From Gracilaria vermiculophylla (taxonomy: Eukaryota; Rhodophyta; Florideophyceae; Gracilariales; Gracilariaceae): a stretch of 22,896 nt of DNA. Made by a program: the position numbers and the translations under genes. Location: the NCBI GenBank assembly GCA_019155205.2, contig JAHNZQ020003150.1:1554490-1577385 (forward strand), given 5' to 3'. The notes beneath the pieces are model-generated. The model was not told the origin of the DNA, did not search any database, and was given only the letters and a program-made list of their open reading frames with translations. Below, one piece after another: positions 1-9,134 of this stretch (position 1 is its first letter; every line of letters starts with the position of its first letter).

Positions 1-152
1 ACCCCTACTGTACCCACGTGTGTGACTCGGCAGTCCGGCGTGCACCTCAGCGGCCAACCGCTGCGCTAATCATCATAAAGTAACCATACCTCTTCGGAGG
101 GCAAGTACCGACTAAGTCGTGAGAAATGCCCCAGAAGGGCGTTGCACTTCAG
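1..152. other. Unassigned left-edge sequence
   Basis: Sequence of moderate GC content before the Tc1-like fragment. I see no reading frame, RNA gene or similarity to the other repeats in the window. Homology to the Tc1-like family stops near base 153, so this stretch is either the sequence that replaced the lost transposase 3' part or the host flank. Confidence 0.4.
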
Positions 153-820
153 AAACATAAACCAAAAGGTAGCAAATAGTTGTGTAGAACTTCTTGATAT
201 TTTTCTGCATTCATGTTCGTTTCAATAAATACAATTTCCGTTAGACCTTTTTTAGAAATGCCCGCGAAGACCATTACAGAGCCTCCACCAGAGTGCCTGG
301 TATAAAATTCATGTTGTTCCTTACGAAGATCGTGCCAATTAAATTTGTAGCGATCTGGTCCGTCCAAGTTGAACTTTTTTTCATCAGTAAAAATAACATT
401 TTCCCATTCTTTTTTCCAGTAGGCTTTTCCAGCACACCAGTCAATTTGCTTTTGCTTGTGATGGTCTTGGAGAAAGAAAGTTTTCTTTATTTTTTTATAT
501 TTAAATAAATTTGAGCTGTCTATCTGCCTCCATATAGTTCATTGAGAAACGTTGAGATTGAGATTAATTCCAATTTTTTTGCACGATACTTTTCCTTTGC
601 ACAACTTTCTTTTACTTCTTATTTTGTCTGCTGGGCTTAGCTTCTTCGGGCGTCCCGGAGATCGTTTTAAGCCATATAGAGTCGGGTTTTTGAGAAAAGT
701 AGCAATTGTGACCATAGAACGCTTTAATGTTATAGCAATAGCACTGTTATATTGCTTCTCGGCGTTCAACTCAACGATTAAAAGCTGTTCTTACTTGGAA
801 AGTGGCGGGCCTCGCGCTAT
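153..820 (-). pseudogene. Tc1-like transposase, truncated (copy A)
   Basis: This is a remnant of a DDE transposase that would cut and paste its element at TA sites. The N-terminal part has a helix-turn-helix (NSAIAITLKRSMVTIATFLK) followed by a GRPKKLS hinge. Further on come FTDEKKFNLDGPD, holding the first catalytic Asp (codon 385-383), and GGGSVMVFAGIS, both typical of Tc1. Compared with copy B, the start codon is ATA (820-818) where copy B has ATG, and a TAA (793-791) stands where copy B has CAA. The frame also breaks between the N-terminal and catalytic parts. The second Asp and the final acidic residue are lost to the truncation at about 153. It cannot encode a functional enzyme. Confidence 0.85.
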
Positions 821-946
821 TTTTACTAGAAAGAAGAAGGTGTACATATCTTTTTGAAACGATTCTACATAGACTATGTGCAAAATCTAGCCTACAGTAC
901 AGTTTTGGCGCACTTTTGAGGGCTAATATGTTTTTGAAACGCACTG
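153..946 (-). mobile_element. Truncated Tc1-like DNA transposon (copy A)
   Basis: Read on the minus strand, this matches the left two thirds of the Tc1-like element at 13556-14835: terminal repeat, leader, helix-turn-helix region and the first part of the catalytic domain. The intact terminus is at 946 (outer end CAGTGCGTTTC on the minus strand) and abuts TA at 947-948, the usual Tc1/mariner target. A second copy of the GTTTC-A-rich motif lies inside it around 850-864. Homology ends at about 153, before the second catalytic Asp, so the 3' half and the other terminus are missing. The orientation is opposite to copy B at 13.6 kb. Confidence 0.85.
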
Positions 947-948
947 TA

Positions 949-1282
949 CATGTAATGGCTCACGAATCGTTTCCAATATTCTCCATGCATGCATAATCTT
1001 TTGTTTTACCTTCAAGAAAACAAACCGCTTTTTAAAAAAATACTATGTCATGGAAAGTAATGATTCAGATATTTTGGCTAACAAAATAATGGCCCGTTTT
1101 GTATGTGTTCGCAAATTCAATGATGTTCTGCCATGCAACTTTTAATACACTATCAGCAGAGCATGACTCTCACAAACACGTACCATTAGCATGGCTACGA
1201 AAGCCTAATGCACTCTTTAAGGCTAATAATCAGACAGTCCGTGGAGATTTGCGCTCGTAGAAAATTGTAAAAGCGCAAGTAC
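949..1282. other. Intergenic, nothing recognised
   Basis: AT-rich sequence between the Tc1-like terminus and the partial LTR. I see no long reading frame, RNA gene or repeat shared with the rest of the window. Confidence 0.5.
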
Positions 1283-1651
1283 TGTAGTACAGAGGATCCT
1301 AAGATGATATTGTGTTGTGGCTTTATAGCGCGATATTCCTAAGGAGGGCTCTTAATTTATTATCTGAGCCACGTGGCGCATACTTTGGCCTACCTGCGCC
1401 ACTGTGTTTTTCTGGAACGGTAGAATTTAGATTTGTTTTAGTTACTCTGTGCAGGTAGTTGGTACAGTAGTGAGACCTGTCGAGGCTGGTTCCTGCGGTG
1501 ATATTAATCTGTTGGTCGAGCTCCACTGGTGAGGAACTAAACCAAGCATCCTTGATTTGTCACATATTTTTCCGGTTGGAGACTCTCGTCCAACATTTTT
1601 AAGGTTTCTAAGCCTCCGATATGCAGGTCGCCTCGTTGTAGCGCCTGTTGG
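1283..1651 (+). repeat. Partial or solo gypsy LTR
   Basis: It begins with the same TGTAGTACAG as the LTRs at 4769 and 12864 and follows them collinearly. Shared blocks include the ATATTCCTAA/GGGCTC segment, GAGCCACGT, the CGGTAGAATT block, ACAGTAG.GAGACCTG, TTTTCCGGTT and AGCGCCTGT. Similarity stops at about 1651, where the two other LTRs continue for roughly another 115-125 bases. No internal retroelement sequence follows, so this is a solo LTR whose 3' end is lost, or the remains of an older insertion. It is visibly diverged from both other LTRs. Confidence 0.85.
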
Positions 1652-3751
1652 TCTAGGGTTGTTGTAAATTAATCCTTGACTAGGATGGAATAAATACTGT
1701 TAAAAATGAATAAGTACATTGGGAATTCGTTCATACCACTATAGCAGAGCCGTGGCACAATAGATCACACTATTTGCAGACATACACGCCGGCACGGACC
1801 GGTAAGGTTTACAGTTGCTACGAAATATGGAATAAATATAAAGAAATAGGTAAGGGAAAAGACCGAAAGTCTAACTGAGAAAATCCAGAAATTGCTACTG
1901 GCGATGTAAAACAAGAGACGGAAAGCGAGAAAAAAGATGTTACAAAACGTCCCGGAAAAGTCGTCGTTTGCAGTCGGTATTGACCAGAAAATGTAGTTGA
2001 ATTGCACCGAAAGGGCTTCAAGCGACGAAAAGAAAGACGTGGCCGTTGGCAAAGCGTAGTTTGTAACTTCATGCCTGTAGAAAACTGCACATCAGTGTAA
2101 ATATTCCTGTAGCGAGTTCAGGTTTTCATTTAGCCTTTAAAATATCGCCTAGATTCCCGTTTTTTATTTTTATGGAGGCAGTAAGGTTTGTATTTTTAGC
2201 CTGTTTGAAAACTTGTGGGTTGATTTGCGTGCTTTGCCTGTATGAAAAGAATTGCGTATCGCGGAGTGGAAACTCTAAAGGTATTTAATTTGCTTTTGGT
2301 TTTTAGACCTGTTCGAGATCAAGATGCTGTGTAGACATCCTCAAAGATAAAATAACGCTTTGGACCAGTGCATGGACGATGATTCAATTTTGGAACTTAA
2401 GTATCGGTTATGCCAAATCTTAAGGAGATGAGGAAGTATGAATTCTAGTTTCTTTGAGGCTTGCAAGGATCGTAGATTGACGACTCTTAATCATCCAGAT
2501 CGAGTAGAACTATCACGAGAGTTGTGAGGTCAAATTATCGTGCTTTTGTTGACAGAAGTCTTGCAGTACCATGGAGCATATTCATCGCTTAAATTATGCA
2601 TGTCGAGCTTCCTAAACACTTCTGATTTCTAGATTCCAACTAATCGACTGCTCAATCACCTCCTCAATATAAGTGTAAGTGAAAATACCGTTCCTTAGAC
2701 CATAAATGAGGTTCTGCTCAATTTCATTCAGGAGTGCGTTATGAAATACGTTCATGTGGTAGATAAACAGCGCGAGGTAGAGCTTCTTCAAAACTTGCGA
2801 TATGATATTCGTGTAGGGATATATTGTACGGTGTCAAAAGAGCGGATATTATTTTTATTTAAAAGCGAATAGGCAATTAACAGTCCCCAGATGAATCATA
2901 ATTGGTACTTTCCACGGTGATGGTGACCTCAAATCGATAACAGGCATAAAATATAATTAATGCCGTGTTTTTGTACAGAAGTTGTCAAGGAACCTCGTCT
3001 AGGTGGTGAGGCATAGTCGTTAAGTCTGAGAGGGTCATGATGCGAATAGGCACAGAGTGAGCGCGTTCAACAAATCCTGAGTACAAGGCCGCCTTTTTCT
3101 AAACATTTCATTTATCATAAACACAGAAACGTGTAAAAGGGTAGTATCTAACAGGTTTAATAGAAATACTTTAAAAGCAAGACTTTTTCGTCGCCCAAGA
3201 TGGTTTTTGTGTTTTTTGCTCGTCGAATGCTGGTAACGTTTTGAATTTAAATCAATAAAGAGTGCAATTTTACTTTAAACACACGGAGGTGCTCCACAGA
3301 TTCGGTTTCAATGGGCTCTTGGACGTGCTTTTTTGTCGATTCTAAAATTTTTAGCAAAACCCTCGCCTGTCACATGAAACTGGGATGATTGTTTGGTACA
3401 ATCCCTCAAGTTGGAAAAAAAAGTACCGCTTTTAGCAAGACATTAGAATGAACCAAGTGAAAAGCAAAATATTCTTCCACAAAGTTAGGGGTTTGGCGCT
3501 GGGACTTGGTATCAATAAAGCAGAGTGGTGGATTTCGAGACCGAACATGTCGAGCCTACAGCGGCTTACATTTTCCATGAACCAGGTGCGTCCATAGAAA
3601 AACCCTATTAAACTGGAAGGACATACATGCGTATCGCACTTTTTGTGATTCACTGAAGTAAACTGATTCGATTTTACAGCCACCCCCTACTTCTACAGTT
3701 GTTGCTGAACAACTTTTCTTTCCCTGAATCACATTTTTTCATACGAAAAAG
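1652..3751. other. AT-rich region without recognisable gene
   Basis: About 2.1 kb. The only reading frames are short (under about 95 codons), on the minus strand near 1765-2090 and 3432-3683, and carry no motif I recognise. It could hold very old transposon relics or host intergenic DNA. Nothing in the bases decides between these. Confidence 0.5.
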
Positions 3752-3783
3752 CCTGACATTCATAACCTATTTATGAAGTCAGG
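3752..3783. repeat. Near-perfect inverted repeat (hairpin)
   Basis: CCTGACATTCATAA at 3752-3765 pairs with TTATGAAGTCAGG at 3771-3783, with one unpaired base and a five-base loop. It lies about 190 bases upstream of the Tc1-like transposase relic at 3969. It may belong to that element's terminal region, but the matching other end is not present to confirm it. Confidence 0.55.
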
Positions 3784-3968
3784 GTACACTACGAAAATGG
3801 GTGTGGCCTCCAGTGACCTAATCACGATAAAAACCTGCGAAATACAATTAGCGTCCATTTATGTTTTATCTATATCGTTCAAAAAAGTGCGAACATTACA
3901 GTAGTTTAAATATCAGGATCGTTCCATCTCAATCTTTTTCACCTCTCTACAAACCAAATTCAGAAAAC

Positions 3969-4768
3969 ATGGGACGTAGTAAACCCCTTTCCGATAGAGA
4001 AAAAAAAATGATATTGGCTACCAAAGCTCACTGTTGCTCACAAAGAGAAATTGCTGACACTCTCAATCGCTCTCGAACTGCAACACGAAAGGTTTTAAAT
4101 AATCCGGGAAAGTACAAAATGCGTTTCAAGGGATCAAACAACAAAATTTTGTCATCGACAGCCAAAAGAGTTCTGCTTCATGCAGAATCAAATTTAAACC
4201 AACCTGCTAGAGAGCTTCAAAACTCTCTTTCATTACCAGTTTCTGTTCAAAAAATGCGATAGATCCTGAAAAAAGACCAGAATTTAATATATAAAAAATG
4301 AAATCCTTAACAATGATGACGAAAAGCCAGAAAAAGGAAACAGAAATTTAGCCTCGTCATAAAATAACATTTTCATTGTAAAAGTGGAGAAACGTATTTT
4401 CTCTGATGGAAAAAAGTTTAATCTTGATACTCCAGATGACTTTGCTTAGTAGTGGCATGGCATACGGAAGAAAAAAGTTATTTTTTAAAAAGTCAAAATA
4501 GTGGGAATTCTTTCATGTTAGGAGGAGCATACACGTGTTATATACTAAGCAAATTTAGGGTTTGCAAAGGATACAAGGATTCAAAGAAGTAGTGCACAAT
4601 ATTGCAAAAGGACATGAGGCCGTCTGCATCTGACACATTCGGAGAATCGTGTACGTTTTAACTTGATGGTCCCTCTATACATCTGTACGTCTACACTACA
4701 AAGTGGTTAGAAAACTGCAACGTTGATTTGCTTTCATGGCCGCCCAAGTCGCCAGACCTCAATATTAT
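3969..4768 (+). pseudogene. Second-family Tc1-like transposase, interrupted
   Basis: ATG at 3969 opens a frame of about 97 codons (to 4262) starting MGRSKPLSDREKKMI. It has a helix-turn-helix (CSQREIADTLNRSRTATRKV) and a second basic DNA-binding part. After a TAG at 4260-4262 the relic continues in broken frames: FSDGKKFNLDTPDD near 4400-4440 (first Asp), LDGPSIH near 4662 (second Asp) and SWPPKSPDLNII near 4733-4768. The last motif should be followed by the third catalytic acidic residue, and exactly there the retrotransposon LTR begins. Its sequence differs clearly from the Tc1-like copies at 153-946 and 13556-14835, so it is a separate lineage. The remaining C-terminus is not found after the 3' LTR at 13353. 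Confidence 0.8.
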
Positions 4769-5256
4769 TGTAGTACAGTGGCTCTGAAGGAAATATGGTG
4801 GTGTAGCTTCATGGGTGATATTCCTTAGAAGGGCTCGTATTTTATTAAATGAGCCACGTAGTGCATAGTTCTACCTGCGGGCGCAACAGTATCCATAAGG
4901 GTCGGTAGAATTTATATTTATTTTAGTTATTTTGTGCGGATAATTACTACAGTAGTGAGACCTGGCGAGGCAGGCTCCCGGTTGATACTTAATCTGCCGG
5001 TTAAAATTCACCTCTGGGGAAGTAATACCAAGCACCCATGAGTTTTCATCTACTTTTCCGGTTCGAGACTTTGGTCTATCATCCCTAGGTATCCAAGCCG
5101 CCGATCCCCAGGCTGCATCATGACAGCGCCTGTAAGAGCATTATCCGCCAAGTGAAACTCCTCCTCCACTTGGTGTTTTCAAATCCTCTTACAGAATTTC
5201 CCCGGCTCGCAACGGCGAATACCGGAGTCCACCTTTAAGAACACACACCTTTGGAG
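4769..5256 (+). repeat. 5' LTR of gypsy element
   Basis: It starts TGTAGTACAG and runs parallel with 12864-13352 to the shared CCTTTGGAG (ending 5256), where the copies diverge. A weak TATA-like stretch (TATATT, 4913-4918) would be the U3 promoter candidate, but it is not kept in the other copies. A stem-loop CCAAGTG/CACTTGG (5148-5173) lies near the 3' end. The two LTRs differ at many positions and by small indels, which indicates an old insertion. The left boundary is firm. The right boundary is only the end of the shared sequence and lacks the usual terminal CA. Confidence 0.85.
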
Positions 5257-5259
5257 ACG

Positions 5260-6240
5260 ATGCAGCGCCGTATGGATATTCAAATGAAGAAGCGCTCCTT
5301 CTCAGGGGAAGATCCCATCTCGGTGTTGAATTTTCTTACACGCTTCCGTTCAGCGTGTAACACCAATGGTGTCCATGAAGGTGCCGCCGTATGGTTCTTT
5401 CAGTTATACCTCACAGGCCAAGCGCACTCGCTGGTGCAGCCACGCCTCACGGGGGAGAGCACCAATTTGGATGATCCTGGAACGGAGATCTTGACGACGT
5501 ACCCGGAGGTAGTCAATTTCCTCCTTAACAAGTACGCCACGGACGAGGTGATAGCCGATGCTGATGCTGAAGTCACCTCCTATAGGCAGAACACCGGAAT
5601 GACCAAGACGGAGTTCTCACAGAAGCTGTGGACGAAGGCACTCCGTTGTGGGAATGTGTACTCCGAGCGGCGGTTGAAATCGTTGTTTGTCAAAGGACTC
5701 CTTCCCTCAATACGCGCGAGGGTGCGTAATCACCTGACAACACACCCAAAGACCACCTATACGGAGTTAGCACGTTTCGTGGCATCCTATGGGGATACCC
5801 ACCGTGCCGCTCGCCGAAGTCATGCCCCACTTTCGGACAAACCGGCGGCCTCAAGGACCCGTCGGGCATCCGCCCTGACGTTGGACTCCAGCACCTCGGA
5901 GGAAGGCGACGAGCTCACGCTCGTAGGAGAGCAAGACGCCCTTGCCCTCACATACACTTCCTCTCAGGGAACACCGTCGAGGACGATGACAACCTCGTCT
6001 CCCACTTTGTACGCCTCGCCAGGATCTTACAGGAGCGTCCGATTTGCGAACCCTCGAGGCTACCCACCGCCTTGCAGGATTTGCTTGTCACGAGAGCCCG
6101 TACACTGTACGACTCTCACCCTGGCGGTGATAGCCACCATCCTGCAGAAAAGAGAGAAAAACTTCCAGGACCTGAAGGACACACCAACGGAGAGCGGAAG
6201 TTATCGAACCGTGTATCGCGACATCCGCTCCCCTCAATGA
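5260..6240 (+). CDS. gag: Gag-like protein of gypsy element
   Basis: This is the structural protein that would form the cytoplasmic particle in which the element RNA is reverse transcribed. ATG 5260 is the first in frame after a TAA at 5236-5238 and lies only four bases after the end of the shared LTR sequence. The product is about 326 residues. The first two hundred residues are a mostly helical Gag core, with motifs such as VLNFLTRFRSAC, TEFSQKLWTKALRCG and SLFVKGLLPSIRARV, which fit the retrotransposon Gag fold. A Ser/Thr/Arg-rich linker follows. Near the end, CRICLSREPVHC could be a damaged zinc knuckle, since only the CX2C half is clear. The C-terminus overlaps the protease frame, which lies in the -1 frame. 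No stop interrupts it, so it may still be translatable. Confidence 0.75.
   Translation: MQRRMDIQMKKRSFSGEDPISVLNFLTRFRSACNTNGVHEGAAVWFFQLYLTGQAHSLVQPRLTGESTNLDDPGTEILTTYPEVVNFLLNKYATDEVIADADAEVTSYRQNTGMTKTEFSQKLWTKALRCGNVYSERRLKSLFVKGLLPSIRARVRNHLTTHPKTTYTELARFVASYGDTHRAARRSHAPLSDKPAASRTRRASALTLDSSTSEEGDELTLVGEQDALALTYTSSQGTPSRTMTTSSPTLYASPGSYRSVRFANPRGYPPPCRICLSREPVHCTTLTLAVIATILQKREKNFQDLKDTPTESGSYRTVYRDIRSPQ
6156..6162 (+). promoter_or_regulatory. Candidate -1 frameshift site (gag to protease)
   Basis: GAAAAAC is read in the gag frame as ..G AAA AAC. A slip of -1 here enters the frame that carries the protease. It lies inside the 6072-6240 overlap of the two frames. It is not a perfect X-XXY-YYZ heptamer (first base G), and this copy carries other frame changes, so the overlap could be mutational. 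Confidence 0.3.
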
Positions 6241-7204
6241 ACCTACGGTTTCCGTCCTCCACTGGGAGTGCAGCCTGTCCCGCTTTCACTGGCACCCGCA
6301 ACTCAGGTGCCGGTGTACCATCCGGTTGCACCTCAAGGAAACACGTAGCATCGCAATGCACAACCGCAGAAGCCGTCCCCGCCTGGAGCCCAGCCCCTCT
6401 CCAACCAGGAAAACCCTCAGAGCCACGCGTAGACGCTCCGCGTGGCTCTCCAACATCGAGCCTCGGCTCCACGGAGGTCGCCTTTAGGAAAGAGGGAGAG
6501 GCCGTCTGCTCCGTCGACGCAGAATCGGCGGGCCCCCCAATCCCGTTGGACCCCTTTGACACCTTTGAGGATTCTGTTTGCACGCTCCGCCGTGAGAATT
6601 ACAAGGTCTTCGCCTCTATAAGATGTTCCCCGCTCGCCTCCACCACGGTGCGCGCTATTCTCGATACCGGAGCTGGCCTAAATCTGGTGCACGCTGATGT
6701 GCTCCCGCGGTCTGCTCTCGGCTTTTTGAGGACTGGCAAGCTCCCTACGGTGCACTATGCGTCGCGTCGAGCTTTGACCATACTCAATGCAACCCCCTTG
6801 TACCTTCGGTAGGGCTCCTTACAGGTGAAGGTGTGTTTCCTCGTGGCGACGAACTTGGCCGCACAATGCATATTGGGCACTTCCTTTGTGGATTGATATG
6901 TACGTGCAATCTACCCACGCCTGCGTGGGGTGACGTTTCACAACGCCGCCCCTGTAGGTATTGTGTCCGCATCTCCAGGACCGGACGCCAACGCGCGTCA
7001 CGTGGGTAAGCTTCCACAGGAGACGAAGTCGAATAAGCTCCGAGTGGTGAAGAGCATCGAAATACCCGCGAGGAGTCAGGCCGAAGTCTGGGTGCAGACC
7101 TCTGCATCTGGCCTTTCATTCCTACAGGGGAGTCCACACCTGACAACTAAGCAGCATTCCATGATGGCGAATGGTGCTATGGAAAAAATACCTAACATTC
7201 CCTC
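6159..7204 (+). pseudogene. Retropepsin-type protease and linker of pol, broken
   Basis: The aspartic protease would cut the Gag-Pol polyprotein. After a long Pro/Ser-rich spacer, the frame shows VRAILDTGAGLNLVH near 6648-6692, where DTGA is the retropepsin active-site motif. ILGTSF near 6870-6887 matches the conserved second half of the fold (usual form ILGxDF). Stops interrupt the frame at 6810-6812 (TAG) and 6894-6896 (TGA). The same frame then continues through a linker (VVKSIEIPARSQAEVWV and beyond), a region seen before RT in many gypsy elements. At about 7205 the coding signal moves to another frame. The two stops within the protease fold make it inactive here. Confidence 0.75.
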
Positions 7205-8097
7205 AGGGTTGTACTCGCTAACCTCAAGGAGTCGCCGTTACCTCTCCGGAAAGGAATTGTCGTTGGACTGGAACTACCCGCCCCTGCAGGACTGGCTCAC
7301 CTTTTTCTATCGGAAGACCTTGCCGAACGCGATGCTATTGCCACCATGCAGTCTGGTGCGACTCCAATGGCTCCAGAGAAAGAGAGTACTGCCCCGTGGC
7401 AGGAGAAGCTCCAAATTGGCGAGGATTTCGAAGGGTATCGTCATAGGAAAGTGGAAATGCTATCCGCCTTTGAAGATATGTGATCTGGTCGCCTGGGTCA
7501 GGTCAGCCTGGCCAAGCACAGGATCCAGCTATCGCCGGATGCGAAACCGGTACATCAACTCCTGAGGAGGGCCGGACCCCACGCGCGCGATTTTGAATGC
7601 GATCAGGTCCACGGGATGCTGGAGAAGGGCGTTATCGAGCCTTTTAATTCCAAATGGGCCTCTCCGGTGGTGTTTGTCAAAAAGAAAGATGGCTCCCTAA
7701 AGTTCTGTATTGACTACAGGCTCCTTGACGAGGTGACGGTACGTGATTCGTACCCGATTACCCGGATGGATGAATGTATCGACTCCTTAGGCGGTGCGTC
7801 CGTTTTCTCCACGCTGGATGCCAATTGCGGCTACTAGCAGACTGAGATGAACGACTCCGAGAAGGAAAAGACAACGTTCACCTCGCACTGTGGGATATTC
7901 AGATTCCTAAGGATGACATTTGGATTGAAAAATGCACCCGCTACGTTCCAACCAGCGGTGGACATTATCCTGTCAAAGGTGAAATGGAAGTACGCCTTGG
8001 TGTATATCGATGACGTCATCATATACTCCCGCAGCGTGGAGGAGCCTTTCATTCATGTGAAGCACGTGCTCCAACTCCTGAAGGATGCTGGCCTCAC
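7205..8097 (+). pseudogene. Reverse transcriptase, palm and fingers, broken
   Basis: This is the RNA-dependent DNA polymerase of the element. The frame moves here from the protease frame. Recognisable RT blocks are GMLEKGVIEPFNSKWASPVV, VKKKDGSLKFCIDYRLLD, VRDSYPI, FSTLDANCGY (first catalytic Asp), LRMTFGLKNAPATFQ, and YIDD at 8003-8014 with the two further catalytic Asp. A TGA at 7481-7483 and a TAG at 7835-7837 interrupt the frame. The second falls right after the GY of the first Asp motif, where gypsy elements usually have Trp or His. Around 8097-8102 the frame changes by what looks like one extra T. YIDD is intact, but no full-length enzyme can be made. Confidence 0.85.
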
Positions 8098-9131
8098 CTT
8101 TAAAGCTGGAGAAATGTTTCTTTTTCAAGTCGCCGGTGGACTACCTGGGGCACGTTCTGCTTCCGGGCCGCCTACAGGTTACCAGGAAAACTCAGGACGC
8201 CATCAAGGAAGCTCGGCCTCCCACAAATCCGACGGAGTTCCGCTCCTTCTTTGGGTTGTGTAACGTCTTCCGGAGGCTTGTACCAAATTTCTCCCGTATA
8301 GCGGCGCCGATAAATCGCCTCCTGGAGAAGGACAAGCCGGCGCAATTGGCTATCTTGACAGATGAGGAGTTTGAAACCGTCGACACCCTGAAGAGGAGAT
8401 TGATAGAACCACCAATCTTGGTACTCCCGAAGCGGCACGGCCCTATCGTACTGGACACTGACGCCCGTAAATACCCGGTCGGATGTGCCCTCCTACAGGA
8501 GCAACCGGAAGGTGGACTTCAACCCGTCGGATATTGGAGTCGCAGCCTCACCCTTACGGAACGGAATTATTCCACTTCGGAGCGCGAGTGTCTCGCCATC
8601 GTGTGGGCGGTTTTGCTTTTACGTCCATACCTGGAAGGCGCGCGCTTCACCTTGAGGACGGACCACGCACCACTGAAGTGGATACTGTCCTTGACGGATG
8701 CTTCCGGTCGCCTGGAAAGGTGGAGGTTACGCCTTCTGGAGTCCGGCTTTGACATCCTCCACCGTCCTGGCATAAAACACCAGGCCGCGGATGCGCTCTC
8801 GCGAATCTCCACCGATGGGGAAGATAAAACACCTTTGAAGGACAAGCTCCCGTGTCTGGTCATCCAGAACGCCGACGGGAAAGAAGGATCCGATAGAGAA
8901 TGTTTGGAATGCTGTGAACCTGGAGGAAAGTATAGTGGACTCCCTGAGGTGATGGCTCTTGTTGAGGAGGAGAAAGAAGTTCTCCCCATTACCGTAGAGG
9001 AGTTCCTGAAGGAGCAGAGTACGGATGCTTACTGCAAGGAGTGCCTCGCCACTATGGGGAGTTTGACATCGTCATTAGACGTCAACCGAGACGGCGTGCT
9101 TGTACGCCGGGCCCCCCTGGATGTAGCTCTC
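8098..9131 (+). pseudogene. RT thumb/connection and RNase H of pol
   Basis: This part continues RT after the frame change: KLEKCFFFKSPVDYLGHVL, then FRSFFGLCNVFRRLVPNFS, the typical RT-connection block. RNase H, which removes the RNA template strand, follows from about 8440 to 8790. Its acidic residues appear in LDTDA (about 8451), SEREC (about 8578) and RTDHAPLKW (about 8656). HRPGIKHQAADALSR near 8761-8805 is the conserved end of the domain. A linker with charged and Cys-rich parts leads to TAA 9132-9134. The same frame resumes directly after it with the integrase. This segment is open for about 345 codons, so it is well preserved internally. Confidence 0.85.
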
Positions 9132-9134
9132 TAA

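Noticed and set aside
1765..2090. Overlapping minus-strand frames of 90-95 codons
   Set aside because: Short, AT-driven, hydrophobic by base composition, and in two competing phases without any motif.
3432..3683. An 83-codon minus-strand frame as a transposase fragment
   Set aside because: I looked for the Tc1 catalytic motifs in this frame and neighbouring phases and did not find them.
5075..5200. tRNA-like pieces in the 5' LTR (GGTTCGAGACT near 5061, TTCAAATCC near 5179)
   Set aside because: No cloverleaf can be built around them, the matching bases are not kept in the other LTRs, and their orientation is wrong for a primer-binding site.
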